Below are positions 1 to 12,071 of a stretch of 64,000 nucleotides of DNA, one piece after another; positions within the stretch are counted from its first letter, which is position 1; the number at the start of each line of letters is the position of its first letter. The notes beneath the pieces are model-generated. The model searched no databases, had not been told where the DNA came from, and saw only the letters and a list, made by a program, of their open reading frames with translations. Location: the NCBI GenBank assembly GCA_024803745.1, contig JANJXV010000030.1:506001-570000 (forward strand), written 5' to 3'. The translations under genes and the position numbers were made by a program. This DNA comes from Megascapheus bottae (lineage: Eukaryota; Chordata; Mammalia; Rodentia; Geomyidae).

Positions 1-809
1 ACTGAGGAAGGCAAAGAGAGGAAAGCTGGCTGAGAGGAGGCTTTGATGTCAGGCAACCAACCAGGCCCATTTTTAAAAAGCTTCAAAAGTCCCTAGACTC
101 CAGGAGCTCCTTCCTCCTCTAAAACCCCCAGCCCTTCATCATTTTATCTCTGACTAAAGGAAGGTCGGAACCTGGGCTCTCTCCCCATCCCCCTCCCATT
201 TGGAGCTCTGAGGAAGCCTGAATTGCCATATCTAATGCTGGACCCTCCCACAGACCTCAGAGACCATGTGAGAAAGCTAAAGAGAGATCACCCCATCTCA
301 GCCCTGGGGGCCAGCCACACTGCTGGCCATCTGGTCTCATCTTTCATCCCTCATTTCTGTCACTTTTGCTGGGTTACCATAAAAAATGCTACAAGTAGGG
401 AAGCTTAAGCAAAATCTCAGTTCTGGAGCCTAGAAGGTTAAGGTGTGAGCAGTTCTAGTGCCTCCTGAGACTGCTGTCCTTGGCTGGAGACACCATCAGG
501 GTGCCCAGCACACCCAGCCGCAGGCCTCCAGGAGGAAGTGTTTGGTGCACTGCTTCCTTGGCTCTGCACTGACACATCCAGCAGGGTTCTGAGCCCTGAC
601 AAGACTGGCGTGCGGGAGAAGCAGAGGCAAAGGAAGGGCAGGATGTACAGAATGCTCCTTCTTGCAACTCAGACCTCAGGAAGACAGCCCCAGGGGCTCA
701 GCAGAACCAACAACATCCAATGGCTCTTTTTCGAAGTCAAGTCCTGTTTCTTAGCAACCCCAACAGGCTCCTAGGGAGGCAGGTGTAGCTAGCGAGGAGG
801 AGGGGTGAA

Positions 810-990
810 CAAACACAGCCGCGGTCCTCACCAGACACTGTTGAAAATGAACTACTGTGGCGGAGAGGAGGGGAAACTAAGAGTGAGGGAAGGGGTGACA
901 CTGTCTAAAAAAATATTCTCATTGCCTGACTTACGTAACTGCAGCCCCTCTGGCTGTCACCTTTATAATAACAATTAATTTTTTTTTGTT
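810..990 (+). repeat. L1-3'-end-like interspersed repeat, copy 1
   Basis: Shares a layout with 2318-2545: a 'gtgagggaa' purine block, a 'ggtgacactgtc' type segment, an A-rich step, then 'ctgacttacgtaactg' and 'cacctttataataa'. Internal comparison makes it a dispersed family. The A-rich end and the position of the family suggest an L1 3' UTR, but that name is inference. Confidence 0.5.
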
Positions 991-1191
991 TTGGGGTTTT
1001 TTTTTTTTGCCAGTCCTGGGCTTGAGCTCAGGGCCTGAGCACTGTCCTTGGGTTTTCTCAAGGCTAGAGCTCTACCACTTGAGCCTCAGCACCACTTCCA
1101 GCTTTTTTCTATGTATGTGGTACCGAAGAATCGAATCCAGGTCTTCATGCATGCTAGACAACCACGCTACCACTAGGCCAAACTCCCGGCC
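981..1191 (-). mobile_element. ID-like dimeric SINE (IDL-Geo type)
   Basis: Full-length copy in minus orientation: poly-T at the left, second ID-like unit, then the tRNA-like unit ending in the reverse of GGCCGGGAG. The flanking AACAATTAA at 970-978 and 1192-1200 is a clear target-site duplication. It inserted at the A-rich end of the repeat at 810-990. Confidence 0.85.
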
Positions 1192-1224
1192 AACAATTAA
1201 ATTTTTTAAAAAAGAAAAGGAAGG

Positions 1225-1404
1225 TCAGGAGTTTGGCCTAGTGGTAAAGTACTTGCCTAGCTTGCACAAAGACCCAGGTTCAATTCCTCAATCCCACATA
1301 CATAGAAAAAAAGCCAGAAGTGGTGCTGAGGCTCACGTGGTAAGAGCTCTAGCCTTGAGAAAGTCCAAGGACAGTGCTCAGGTCCTAAGCTCAAGCCCAG
1401 GACT

Positions 1405-1410
<6 letters not shown>
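1225..1410 (+). mobile_element. ID-like dimeric SINE
   Basis: Plus-orientation copy with the tRNA-like A box region (TTTGGCCTAGTGG), B box (GGTTCAATTCC), linker CACATACATAGAAAAA and the second unit ending CCCAGGACTGGC. Its tail has become a (GA)n microsatellite. Confidence 0.85.

Positions 1411-1467
<57 letters not shown>
1411..1467 (+). repeat. (GA)n microsatellite
   Basis: About 28 uninterrupted GA dinucleotides grown from the 3' tail of the adjacent SINE, followed by a further purine-only stretch to about 1500. Confidence 0.95.
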
Positions 1468-1474
<7 letters not shown>

Positions 1475-2172
1475 GGGAGGGGAGGGAAAGAAAAGAAAGG
1501 GGCAAGAAGTCTCTTCAGAAGAAGCATATACAAAGGAAGAGACAGCAGCTGGGGGGAACAGGTGTAACTTAAATTTTAATTAAAATAATCAGTGCTCAAA
1601 GGGACTCACTGAAACACACATGGGAAAAAATCCTCTGGCCACCAAAACAAAATTTCCCAACTCCAGATGTAACTCAGCCTGAAGATTACTTACGCTCCTG
1701 ACAGACTGAAAGTCTACATTAGTTAAAAGTATATGTGTATTATAAGATATATACATATGTACATTATAAGAATTCTTTTATGATAATTAAACGTAATAAT
1801 GTCTGATGGATTTACAAACAAAAAAGAGATCAAGGGCTTTCAAATACATAGATGGGAAATGATGGTGGATATTATAAATATTATGAATCTTGCCAGATGC
1901 CTCTACATAGAATATGTATCCCTTCAGAACTGACAGTTAAAAATATAACTAATGATACAAGGTCAAGGGATAGTTTAGAATATATCATAATTATAATTTT
2001 TAGAATTATTTCATGTATTAGTTTTCATAAGAGTAACAGCCCATACAAATTTAATATAATTTTATAGTCATTCAAATTAAAACTATTTCAAGAAAAAGTC
2101 TGACTTGGGAATTCATGATCTAACAATGATAAAAAATTAAAAGTAGAAAGTCAACTTAAAAATTCAGGAGCA

Positions 2173-2265
2173 GAGTTGGGGTTTTAGCCCAGTGGAAGAG
2201 CACTTGCCTGGCAAGCACAAGGCCCTGAGTTTAGTTCTCAGCACTGGGAGCAAAAAAAAAAAAAA
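2173..2265 (+). mobile_element. ID SINE monomer
   Basis: A tRNA-derived ID-type unit (TTTTAGCCCAGTGGAAGAGC ... GCAAGCACAAGGCCCTGAG) with poly-A tail. AAAAATTCAGGA is found before it (about 2157-2168) and after it (about 2261-2273), a target-site duplication. Confidence 0.8.
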
Positions 2266-2317
2266 AATTCAGGAAGAGTCCCACCATCTATATGACAACT
2301 CACAGTCCAGCTAGACC

Positions 2318-2545
2318 TACACAGAAGACACAGTATCAAGAAAAGAAAGTGTAGCAGTGGTACTCACTAGACATTTCATTGAAAATACACAACTTCTGTG
2401 GGAATTGAAGGGAAAAACTGGGAGAGAGTGAGGGAAGTGGTGGCATGGTCCAAAAATAAATGTACTTCTTTCCTGACTTATAGAACTGTGACCCTTCTGT
2501 ATATCACCTTTATAACAATAATAAAAATGTTTTAACAAGTGCAAC
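2318..2545 (+). repeat. L1-3'-end-like interspersed repeat, copy 2
   Basis: Second plus-strand copy of the 810-990 family: 'gagagagtgagggaagtggtg', then 'cctgacttatagaactgtga', 'ccttctgtatatcacctt' and 'ataacaataataaaa'. Confidence 0.5.
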
Positions 2546-5500
2546 AGAGAAATTTTCATTAATCAAACCTTAACAGACTTTATAGGAATGCTACGAGAAG
2601 ACAACTGCTTGTAATGTTAAATTCTAGAGACTAAAGCTAAATTCCATGTGATTGCTGAAGTGACTGCCACAGACAAACCACCATTTCAGTCACTTAAACA
2701 TGAAGAATTGCTAGGATTTGCCCAAACTACAAATCCTAATTATTAAGTTCTTCCTATAAAATGTGTTACTAAAACAGAAATTTTCCCAGAAGTAGTATGT
2801 TCCTTCTGTATCTTTACAGCAGATTTTGGACATTTGCACGTGACAGTCTGACAGCCAGCTGGATTAATGAGGTGTTCAGCCATGCTTCTGCCTCTCTGCC
2901 AGCCCAGGGAATGCTGAAAATAGGCCTGATCTGTCAGGGACACTACAGAAGATGCAGGGCTGTGATGAGCCACAGACACAAGACTGCCTTGCCGGCAGGG
3001 CTCCATTCACGACTCCTGCTGTATTCTCTCCTCAGGGAAGGCACCAAAAGTAATGTTCATGTACTGACACACAAAATGCAGAAATTGAGAGATGCTCTTG
3101 AAAGGAAAACACACTGCCCCACAGCGACAGTTCTGGTTTTTCTTGAGTGACTGTGGAGAGCAGCAACTGCAAACAGAAATGTCAGAAATAAAAGCTGTGT
3201 CGGGGGTGTAACACGGGATCCGTCCCCTGAGCCATTCCCAGAACACCTTTCAGTGATGTCAAGGTTTGCTTGTTCATGGGTTTGGTCCAGAGAATCCCAT
3301 CATCCTCTGACTAAATCCTCAAGTCTAGACGGAAAAAAAGATAAATCTCCACCTTCAAGAGCCGCCACCAGAAAGGAAAGAGGAGGGGGCAGTGGTACCT
3401 GGCCCTATCCGAGGGAGCGCAGCCCCAGCTGAAAGCAAACACCCCTTTCTTTTCACAAATGTAGCTTGGGGTACAATCCAGCTACTGACTACACTGTTAA
3501 TCCTTTCAAACCCTGACTGTAAAAAATTTTAATGTAATATTTTTAAGCAAAACTTCAAGCAGTAATCTTGTATTCTAGGAAGGCCATTCTACAATTGGCT
3601 TCATTCTTAAGCAAACATTTAGCTATTTGGACAAAATGTGTATTTAGTGTATCTCGTGCATGCATTTATGTGTTTGCATATGCATGTGTGACATAAAAGG
3701 ATAGTAGTTAAATCCCTAGAACTGTGTATAATAAAACACAAAAGGTCTTATACTGGGGAAGCAGGGTTACCATGTTATTTTCCAATGACTATAAGGAAAT
3801 AGACATTGATGAAATATGGGAAGAGAAAGAAACAGAAACATGATCAAAATGAAACATAAATTACCGTCTCTTGACTTTTGGGATACCTCACAGAGATTCT
3901 GAACTTGCCGATGGTTTCTTAGCTGTGACATCAAGAGCATAAGCAGCCACAGGAAACGTAAGTGGACAGAGATAGGTGAAAGGGATGCAGCTCTCCCTAC
4001 GTGTTTGCCTAGCGACTGATACTGGGAATGCCCACTGGGTCTTTATTGCAAGCACCCATCCTTTATGTTTAAAATAATCAAGGCTGTTAGACTGACAGCT
4101 GCCTGACTGACAGATGTCTGACCCTTCCCTGGTGCTCCTTTGACGTGGGCAGGGAGTCGTCAAACAGAGGCCCAATGTTTGGAGTCGGGTGGCCCAGATG
4201 CTTGGAATAGCTCAGATTCATCCCAAGGAAGCTCCATTCTAGCTTCAGGGAGCAATGGAACCACCCTGCTGCAACAAGCTGCCTTCTCTGAAACCCATGG
4301 TGGGCCTGCCTGTTTAAGCACATCCTAAGCATCATCTTCTGGGCACCCAAGCCTCAGCTTCCCTAGGACCTCAAACTTGGCACAGTATAACTGTTATAAC
4401 AGTATAACTGAGCCACTCCACAGATGGGCTCCAGCACCTAGACTCAGGCTTTCCTCTATTTACCTCTACCCATAGGAAAAATATTCTCCTCCAAATAAAC
4501 CAGAAGCAAACTCTATGGGCAAAATAATCATCAGTGCTAGTTTTCAGTGTCATAGCTTCTTGGCTTGCTTCACAAGGTCAGACCTCCCACAGGAACATTA
4601 CAGGGTTGCTGGCAGGAGACATTTAAACCCCTTCTAAGAAGTCCAGCCTCTAACAGAAAAGGCAAAGGGCCCAATCCCAACTAGCCACAACCAGAGACCC
4701 CACAGAACCAGAAACAGCTGCCCGCCCCCCTCCTGCTCCACATGTGTGAATCTGCCTGTTCCTTTGGGACCTGAAAGCCAACCTCAAGACCAGAGAAGAA
4801 AACCAAAGGGAGTCGGACCTAGGATACCACTTCTTGAATTTCATGCTGCCTCCAAAAGTGAGTTTGCAGCTGCATTGCTCTTTTGCACAGCAGGTGGGCG
4901 AGGCTGATAGTCTGCAGGGCTATTTTAAGGGAATATGCTACAGGTCTGATTAGGATCGGGTCCTGGGCCCTGTGCTCCCAGAACACACTTCAGATCCCAT
5001 GATACCCTTCCATCTCAGCAGGGTTAAGAGCCTGTCAAACAAGCCTGTAAGCACAGCGAGTATATTCAGATCCTCTGGAGCCAGGGTCCATACCACAAAG
5101 GAGGAGGGGGGAAGAGGAGGGAAGGAGAGGGGGCGATGACATAGAGGAGTAGGACCCACCACTGGTGAACTTTAGAGACCTGCTCCAGGAAGCTGCAGAT
5201 ATGCAAAACCGAGACTGGGAATATTGGCGACTGGAGTGGCCGAGATCCTCACTGGTGATTACAAAGTGTACTTTTTAAGTCTGGGTTCCAAATTAGCTCT
5301 TCCACTATGTACTCCCCTCACTGGGCCACAGGATGTCTCCAACTACAGCTGAAAAAGGTCCTCAAGTCTGTGTCCTTCCTGAGGACTCTGGGAGGGGCCC
5401 TGAGCCATTCGGAGCCCTTCTCTGCTCTAAGTAGCCCAGACAATGGACAGTAACATACAAGAGAGGTACACACATTTGTGTATCTTCACATTTATGTACC

Positions 5501-5597
5501 TTTGTGCACCTTTTCTTAAAACAATGAACAAGGTAAGTATATCAATCTAGAATCCTCATTAGTTTGAACTCTCAGTTACATTTTATTGCAAAACCCA

Positions 5598-5710
5598 ATT
5601 ACATTCATCACTCGTGAGGCTGAGGCAGGAAGAAAGTGTTCAAGGCCAGCCTGGGCCTTAAACATAAAAGTGAATCAGTCACCAGCCTGGGCTACATAGC
5701 AAGACAAACC
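5598..5710 (+). mobile_element. B1-like (7SL-derived) fragment
   Basis: Contains GAGGCTGAGGCAGGAAGAAA, 'gttcaaggccagcctgggc' and a second 'cagcctgggctacatagcaa', all typical of rodent B1. The 5' end is missing and the copy is diverged. Confidence 0.65.
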
Positions 5711-6460
5711 AACAAAACCCACGCTATCCATGCTGCTGGGCACAAGGAATTTTCTCCAATCTGTGCTTTGCCATCTATTTTAAACCCCCATAAAGCACAT
5801 TACATTGTTTCAAGGAAATCTGAACTCAAGCATAATGAGACATCTAGCTTGACCCTCTACATTCTGCCCCGCCCCACCCCTACACACACACATCTCAGAT
5901 TCTCTTCAGGGAGAGATTGCTACAAAAGAATATTCTAAATTAGCTCTGGATTGAAAAGACAAGGAATGCGTGCAAGCAGCCACTTTAGTTAAAGGACTTC
6001 ACTGAGACTCTCTGGTACAGGTACAAACTTGGTGGGCACTTACAGGAAGCAGAATTTGCGCCTAATACCAAATAACACACCATACTACTCTTCATTACTC
6101 TGAGGGTTGTACTGGACATATTGAAAGGTTCTGCAGCAGAATTTATCCATTACAGGTTACTGAGAAATGTAATAGTGCTCTACAATGCCTTTCAGAGTGC
6201 TCACCCTTCTTGAACCAGTCCAGTCATGACTCTTATTGGTAACTAGCTCAACCTAGTACGCTGTCCCTCTTGCTCCCAGGTGGACTTAGACCTGAAGTGC
6301 TCCAAGATAGAATCTGGATCACAGATGCTCACTGCATAAGACTGGCAACCCAGGGCTCTGAACTCGTACAAATCCTTAGAGCCAATGTGGAAAACAGCTG
6401 TCCAAGGAAGGAGGCCATTAATGACACTCTGGAAAATATATGCATAAAAAGACTATTTAG

Positions 6461-6657
6461 GGGCCGGGAGTTTGGCCTAGTGGTTAAAGTGCTTGCCTAG
6501 CATGCACAAAAACCCAGGTTCGAGTCCTCAGTACCACATACATAGAAAAAGCCGGAAGTGGTGCTGAGGCTCAAGTGGTAGAGCTCTAGCCTTGAGAAAG
6601 TCCAAGGACAGGGCTCAGGCCCTGAGCTCAAGCCCAGGACTGGGGGAAAAAAAAAAA
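6461..6657 (+). mobile_element. ID-like dimeric SINE, GGTTAAAG subfamily
   Basis: Full-length copy beginning GGGGCCGGGAGTTTGGCC with an A-rich tail. ACTATTTAG at 6452-6460 and 6659-6667 is a perfect target-site duplication. Confidence 0.9.
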
Positions 6658-6746
6658 TACTATTTAGACTATTTGGTTTGCAAATACCCAAACTCTTAGC
6701 CACAGCCCAAATGAGCACACTTTTAAAGTGTGCCCAAAGCAAATGT

Positions 6747-6844
6747 ACCACCACCATCACCATCACCATCATCACCACCACCACCACCACCACCATCACC
6801 ACCACCATCACCACCACCACCACCATCACTACCACCATCACCAC
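6747..6844 (+). repeat. (CAY)n trinucleotide tract
   Basis: About 98 bp of CAC and CAT triplets in PGBD5 intron 1. One frame would read as poly-histidine, but no gene structure supports translation. Probably polymorphic. Confidence 0.95.
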
Positions 6845-7269
6845 ACATCTACACTGCTGCCTGTCCCTCAGAGCCCCCCGTACCCTGCCAGCCCCCCGAG
6901 GCTGCAGTGGTGTTCAATACTGCCCTGGGTTCAACCACAAGTAATAAAATGATAAGATGGAAGAGAGGAGAGAATGGAGAGCCACAGGAAAAGCCGCATC
7001 GTGCCCAGGGCAGCCACTCCCCAGTTCTCAACACTGGCCCAGTGAAGACCACTGCATCTGCCAGAGACCACGGGGAGGGAGCAGCAGTGGGGGGGGGGGG
7101 CTGGGGACCAGGGGGCGCAGCAGCTGCGGAGCCCAGGGCTGGAATGAGCCGGGGGCAGCAGTGGGGACGGAGGCTGGGAACTGTGGGACGAATTTGCAAC
7201 GGGGTGGACAAGGGGTGAGAGAACCCGGGAACAGAGGATCCCCACCCCTCATCCCGGGCACCAGCTGAG

Positions 7270-8850
7270 CTGTGGCAAGCAGAGATATTTTAACGCCCGG
7301 CTCCAGAGGCGGCAGGAAAGGCCTGGAACGGAGGAGCCGCGGGCCGGCGCGTCCTTCGGGGAGGCCGCGGGTCGGGACACCAAGTTTCCCAGGCCAGCCG
7401 GGAGCGGAGCGGCGGCGAGGCGCGCGCGGGCCTCGCCCTGGCGCTGACCCGGCCGGCCGCACAAAGGCGGCTTCCGAATCCCCACCGCCCAGGGAGCCCG
7501 AGCCGACCTCGCCAGCGCCAGAGGCCGCCCCCAGGGGGGTCGCTCCGAAGGGCGGACGCCAGGCCCGCGCCGGACGCTCCGACGCCGCCGGCCCCGCGCC
7601 CCGCCGCCCTGCCCCGCCGCCGGCCCTTTACCTCCGGTGTCCTCGAAGCGCGGGGACGGCCGGTCCCGCAGCGCCGCGCTCCAGCCCGCACAGGCCTCGT
7701 CCTCGTCGGGCTCGGCGGGCGCCGGCGGCGGGGCGGCCCCCGGGGGCGCGGGGCGCTCGCGCTCGTCATCCGAGGAGGCGGCCGAGGAGGAGCGCGAGGC
7801 GGCCGAGGTGCTGTAGAAGGGGTTCCCGCCGCTGTCCGCGCCCGACTCCCCGAACACGTCGTCCGAGATGTGCAGGCTCTCGTAGCGCGCGCGGGCCGCC
7901 TCGAGCAGCGCCGGCGCCCGCCTCCGCGCGCCCGCGCCGCCCTCGGCCATGGCCCCGGCCGCCGCCCGCGCGCCCGCCCCCCACAGCGCCTCCCAGCCGC
8001 ACGCGCCGGGCCCGGGGCCCGCGCCGCGGCCCGCCGCCCCCCACCAGCGCAGCCCGCAGCACAGCGCCCGCCGCCCCGCGCCCGGCCGGCCCGCCGTCTT
8101 GGCCGCTCGGGCCGCGCGCCCGGGATGCGCCTCTGAGCTGAGCGCCGCCGGCTCGGGGCGCGGCGGCAAGGGGCTCCGCCGTGCCAGGGGCCGCCGCCGC
8201 CGCCGCCTAGAGCACCCGCGCCCGCGTCCGCGCCCGCTGCGTCCCCGCCGCGCCCTCCCCGCGCCAGCTGCGTGGCGCCGCCGACCTTCCCGGGCGCGAG
8301 CCCTCGCGCACCTCAGCCGCCGCCAATGAGGAGCTCGGCCCGCGCGGGGCGGGGCCACCTGAAGTCCCGCCCTGCCGGGGGCGTGGTCTCAAGTCGCTCC
8401 ACCCACACAGGCGGCTAACACGGTCGGGCCCGCCTCCGCCCCTCCGCAGTCAGCCAATAGGGAGACTTAGTCCGCGTGGGGCGGGGTCACACGACGCTCC
8501 GCCCTCGTGTGGGCGTGGCCCCGTGAGGCCCCCCCCCCCCAGGGGCGGGGCGCGCGGCCGGGGCAGCGGAAGGGGTGCCGGTACCCCGGAGGTCTCCTCA
8601 CCCAGGACCGCCGCCCGCACGCCCGCCGCAGCCCCTCTGGGATGCGGGAGAGGGCGGAGCCGGGGCCGAGGAGCCCGGCGGGTCCTCGGGGTGTCCCGCC
8701 CGGCTCGCCTTCTCTGCGCAGTCGCGCTCAGAGCCGGCGCTGTCCGCCCGGCGGTGCTGATCGCCGCGCCCGGGAGCGGCCCCTGCGCGGCCCGGACCCG
8801 GTTCAGGCCCGGGCCTGGGATGGTTTTAAAGGTAGGTAAATGGCTTCTTA
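7270..8850 (-). promoter_or_regulatory. PGBD5: PGBD5 CpG-island promoter
   Basis: A dense CpG region spans the PGBD5 first exon and about 900 bp upstream of its ATG. I see Sp1-type GC boxes at 8346-8356, 8478-8486 and 8542-8551, and two CCAAT boxes written on the plus strand (8323-8327 and 8454-8458), which are inverted relative to PGBD5. No TATA box is obvious, as expected for a CpG-island promoter. The transcription start cannot be fixed from sequence; 8000-8350 is a reasonable range. A C-run of about 12 bases lies at 8529-8540. Confidence 0.85.
7632..7950 (-). CDS. PGBD5: PGBD5 first coding exon (partial gene)
   Basis: This exon encodes the N-terminal 106 residues plus one base of PiggyBac transposable element-derived protein 5, a vertebrate domesticated transposase expressed mainly in brain. 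Reading leftward from the ATG at 7950 the protein begins [20 protein letters not shown], then [15 protein letters not shown], a Ser-rich stretch at about residues 48-60, a Pro/Ala/acidic linker and [12 protein letters not shown]. This is very close to the human N-terminus as I know it. The exon ends at 7632 with a good donor (G|GTAAAG). The frame stays open about 136 codons upstream of this ATG, but that part is very GC-rich, looks like 5' UTR, and the ATG has a G at +4 (context GGGGCCATGG). The DDE-type catalytic domain is in later exons to the left, outside the window. Confidence 0.95.
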
Positions 8851-8929
8851 CCGCAGGGATCGTTAACTGGGAAGGCTGACGTTTAAGGCGACGCACGAAT
8901 AATGCTGAGTAGCGCCTCAGCCAGCGCTT

Positions 8930-9142
8930 CTTTTTTGTTTGTTTGTTTGTTTGTTTGTTGCCAGTCCTGGGCTTGAGCTCAGGGCCTGAGCACTGTCCTT
9001 GGACTTTCTCAAGGCTAGAGCTCTACCACTTGAGCCTCAGCACCACTTCTGGCTTTTTTCTATGTATGTGGTACCGAGGAATCGAACCCGGGTCTTCATG
9101 CATGCTAGGCAAGAACTCTACCACTAGGCCACACTGCTGCCT
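8930..9142 (-). mobile_element. ID-like dimeric SINE
   Basis: Minus-orientation copy just upstream of the PGBD5 CpG island; its tail appears as (GTTT)n at 8936-8960. It carries the reverse of the A box, B box and second unit. Confidence 0.85.
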
Positions 9143-9292
9143 CCCCAACCTTCCTTTCCCCAGGGTTTGAAATCTATTTTTTTCAAGCATGAGATGTTTA
9201 GAGAAAAAAATGAAAGTCAAGTGCTCATATTATTAGATAATGAAAAAAATTAAAGCATCAGTGCTAACTCCAATAAACTTTCTATATTTTTC

Positions 9293-9294
<2 letters not shown>

Positions 9295-9332
<38 letters not shown>
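9295..9332 (+). repeat. (TG)n microsatellite
   Basis: About 19 TG units directly beside a minus-orientation B1-ID composite SINE, so probably grown from its tail. Confidence 0.95.
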
Positions 9333-9334
<2 letters not shown>

Positions 9335-9550
9335 AGGCTTGTACTCAGGACCTTGTGCTCTTGCTTAGTTTTTTCCGCTCAAAGATGGTGCTCTGCCACT
9401 TGACCACACCTCCACATCTAGCTTTTGGCTGATAAGTTGGAGATAAACAGTCTCAGACTTTTCTGCCCTGGCTGGCTTTGAACAGCAATTCTCAGATCTC
9501 AGCCTCTGAGTAGCTCAGATTAAAGATGCGAGCCCCCAGTACCTGCCTCC
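9333..9550 (-). mobile_element. B1-ID composite SINE
   Basis: In reverse it reads as a 7SL/B1 left part (CTCAGAGGCTGAGATCTGAG, 'gttcaaagccagcc') followed by an ID-like right part ('caagtggcagagcacca'). This is the composite layout called B1-dID in several rodents. Moderately diverged. Confidence 0.7.
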
Positions 9551-9554
9551 TCCT

Positions 9555-9705
9555 ATCATTTCCAGCTTTGTGTTTGAGCCAGAACCTTGCATGTTGCCCA
9601 GCTTTTGGCCTGGGCTAGCCTTGAACCCAAATCCTCCCATTTTCTACCTCCCCTGTACCTGGAATTACATAAACTATTATGTAAACGACCATGCCTGGCC
9701 CCTGG
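9555..9705 (-). mobile_element. Diverged B1-like SINE
   Basis: Reverse-strand B1 features: 'aggctagcccaggcc', 'gaggattt' and a tail-side 'ccatgcctggcc' at the right edge. Confidence 0.5.
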
Positions 9706-12070
9706 ACTGCATTCATGTGGTGGCCACCTCTAATTCTTTTGACTGTCACCTGTACCCCACCCCCACTCTTCTTCAGATGTGCCCAGCAGCACCTAAACCC
9801 CAGGGACTGTGCATGAGGGGCATGCCCAGCTGTAACCACTCATGCCCAGCAGAGTGGGAGGGCTGCCTTGCGTGTTTTTCTTCAGCCCTGCTCTGCTCAG
9901 GAAGAAACCTGCCTTCAAGCCACCAGTATTAATTGTTGTTCAGGGACCAATTAAGCTTCAGGAGTCATACACCATTTAATGTCGCCGGTATTTCCTTCAG
10001 AAATCCTACAGCATAGCCATTCACTAGGAAGAAGGAAGGCGAGTGGTGTTAGAGGAGCCCCTGAAGTCATCTGCTGGTGCCGGAACCCCTCAGAATCACC
10101 ACCGCTCCCAGGACAGATGCGCCGGGAAACAACCCCGGTCCCCATAACTGGCCCCCATAACTGCCGTCCCATGTAGTTATCATCCTCCCCCTGGGAATGC
10201 CACTAAAGGAAAGCACAGACAAATGACAGAAGGTCTCACATGGGAAGGAGAATAGATCACCTGTAGATAGAAATGCTGGTCTCGTCCAAGAGTGCCCACA
10301 TCTCTGCAGCTTGCCTTCGTCTCTTCCAACCGGAATCAGGGAGCTCCTTCTCCTCCACGCCCCAGGGTTCTTCTGAGGACCCTTTGTTTGGTCTAAGAAG
10401 ACTGACCTGGAGGCTGAGGCCAGAGGCCACAGAAACCTGTTTACCATGTGTTCCATTCACCAAAGCACAGTGAAAATCAGTACTTTAATAGTTATGGTTT
10501 GTATTCATATATGCAAATGCAATGCAAACACATGCAAATGTAGAAGAAACCTATCTATATAGAGATACTATATAAAGAAATTTAATGCATTTGTATTCAT
10601 CACAAGTCCTGCCTCTCCCTCCCTGTGAAGAGGAATGGCTTTTGCAGATTTGTGAGTGTCCCTTCCCCAAGTGAAAGGTAGGCCTTGCACTGCTTTACAG
10701 ACCCACCAGAGCCCCAGACACGTGGAGGACTGTGCTTTCTAGCTGCGCCTTGACAAATGCAGTCCTCAGAAGTAAAGGCCCAGCGCCCGCTCCTTCTTCT
10801 CCACCAGTGCCCCACTCCCAGGCCCTGGCAGATCAGCTGCCTCTGCTGACACAGGAAGTCAGTTCTAAGGCTCTGCAAAGAGAAAGGCAGCAATGGCCCA
10901 AGGTAAACACGAGGACAGAAAACAGGCTGCTTGAAGAGTGAGGCCCAAAAGGGGTCATATAGCACCCCTATCAGGGATGATGCTAATAGAGGAGCAAATG
11001 GAGCCATAGGCCTGAGCAGGAGGCTTACTACATGTGGAGATGGAAGCCAGAGCCAGAGACTGACCTGTGGAGGAATCTCCTCAGGCCTTTCTATGGTCTG
11101 CTTCTCTGTGCCTGCTGACAAGGCCTACCTGTTTCCGTCTGCTACTAGAAGGAATTGCCACAAAGCCCAGCGCTTAAACAGCATCTGTGCCTTCATACAG
11201 GTCCAGAGGCCACCGTCCAACCAGTTTTATTTCGCTAGAGCCTGATTTCACCCAGATTCCTGGGGACAGTCCACTGTGGTCTTGCACAGCTCCTAAAGAT
11301 GGTGTTTCTCCTGGCAACTGGTGGCCCTGAATCCTGGTGACTAGTGGTCCTGTCTTGTGATCCTTTTCCATCTTCAGCTATCCTTTCAAGTCACCTCCTC
11401 TTCAGTGCCATATTTTCCTCTGACTTCCTCCAAGCCACACATTATTGTATGTTGAGGTCTGAGAATTGAGATTTACCTTAAAAGCCTTAAGGCCTATAAT
11501 CTCACTGACAAGCAGTTGGATGTAGCAGTTACTTCCACGGAGAACAGGATATCTAGGTCAGTAAACAATAAAACCACTGTGGCACTGTTGTCTTGAAAGC
11601 AAGATATAAAATTAGTTTACAGTCCACTGACCTTGAGTTTCTAATTATCATGATTTAAATGTCCACTTTCTTTAACTTCATGTTCGACAATTTAATCCCA
11701 CACCCCATACAAATTGGCTTCCCTTTGGTAATTATTATTACCAAGAAACAGTACTTTTGTTATGGCAGCCTTTCATGTATAGAGATGGCTCCCTCTTGCC
11801 TCACTGTCCAGTGTCATAAGAGCTCAGGGTAGTTGGTGTGTGCCCTGCCAGCTCTGCTGTCCATCGTGGGTGAGAAGGGACCCCATCCCCCTGTCATTGC
11901 CTTTGGGTGGGGTGGTCTTGCCTTTGACCTTATAGTGCTGGTAGCAGTTGTCCCTCATCCACTCAACCTTGAAAACCATAGCACAATCTAGGAGTCGTAG
12001 GCCTTGGACCTCCACGATTTGTAGGCCAGGTTGAAGCCCCAGTCTCTGCTGCCAAAAGATACTAGCTGTG
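9706..12070. other. Intergenic, nothing recognised
   Basis: I see no gene, RNA gene or clear repeat. Short open frames on both strands lack homology I recognise and any splice context. An AT-rich patch lies at 10480-10600. Confidence 0.6.
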
Positions 12071-12071
12071 G

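Larger units (their letters stand above)
1..7631 (-). other. PGBD5: PGBD5 intron 1 (3' part outside the window)
   Basis: No other PGBD5 coding exon is recognisable here, so the whole left end is first-intron sequence. It holds SINEs, an L1-3'-end-like repeat in two copies, a (GA)n tract and a (CAY)n tract, listed separately. The stretches 1-810, 2550-5590 and 5710-6450 contain no gene or repeat I can name. Confidence 0.8.

Noticed and set aside
6728..7218. Plus- and minus-strand frames reading as poly-His, poly-Thr or poly-Val
   Set aside because: They are translations of the (CAY)n microsatellite and the GC-rich island edge inside PGBD5 intron 1.
7272..8839. Long plus-strand Arg/Pro/Ala-rich frames opposite PGBD5
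   Set aside because: Antisense shadows of a CpG island, where stop codons are rare. Only the PGBD5 frame matches a known protein.
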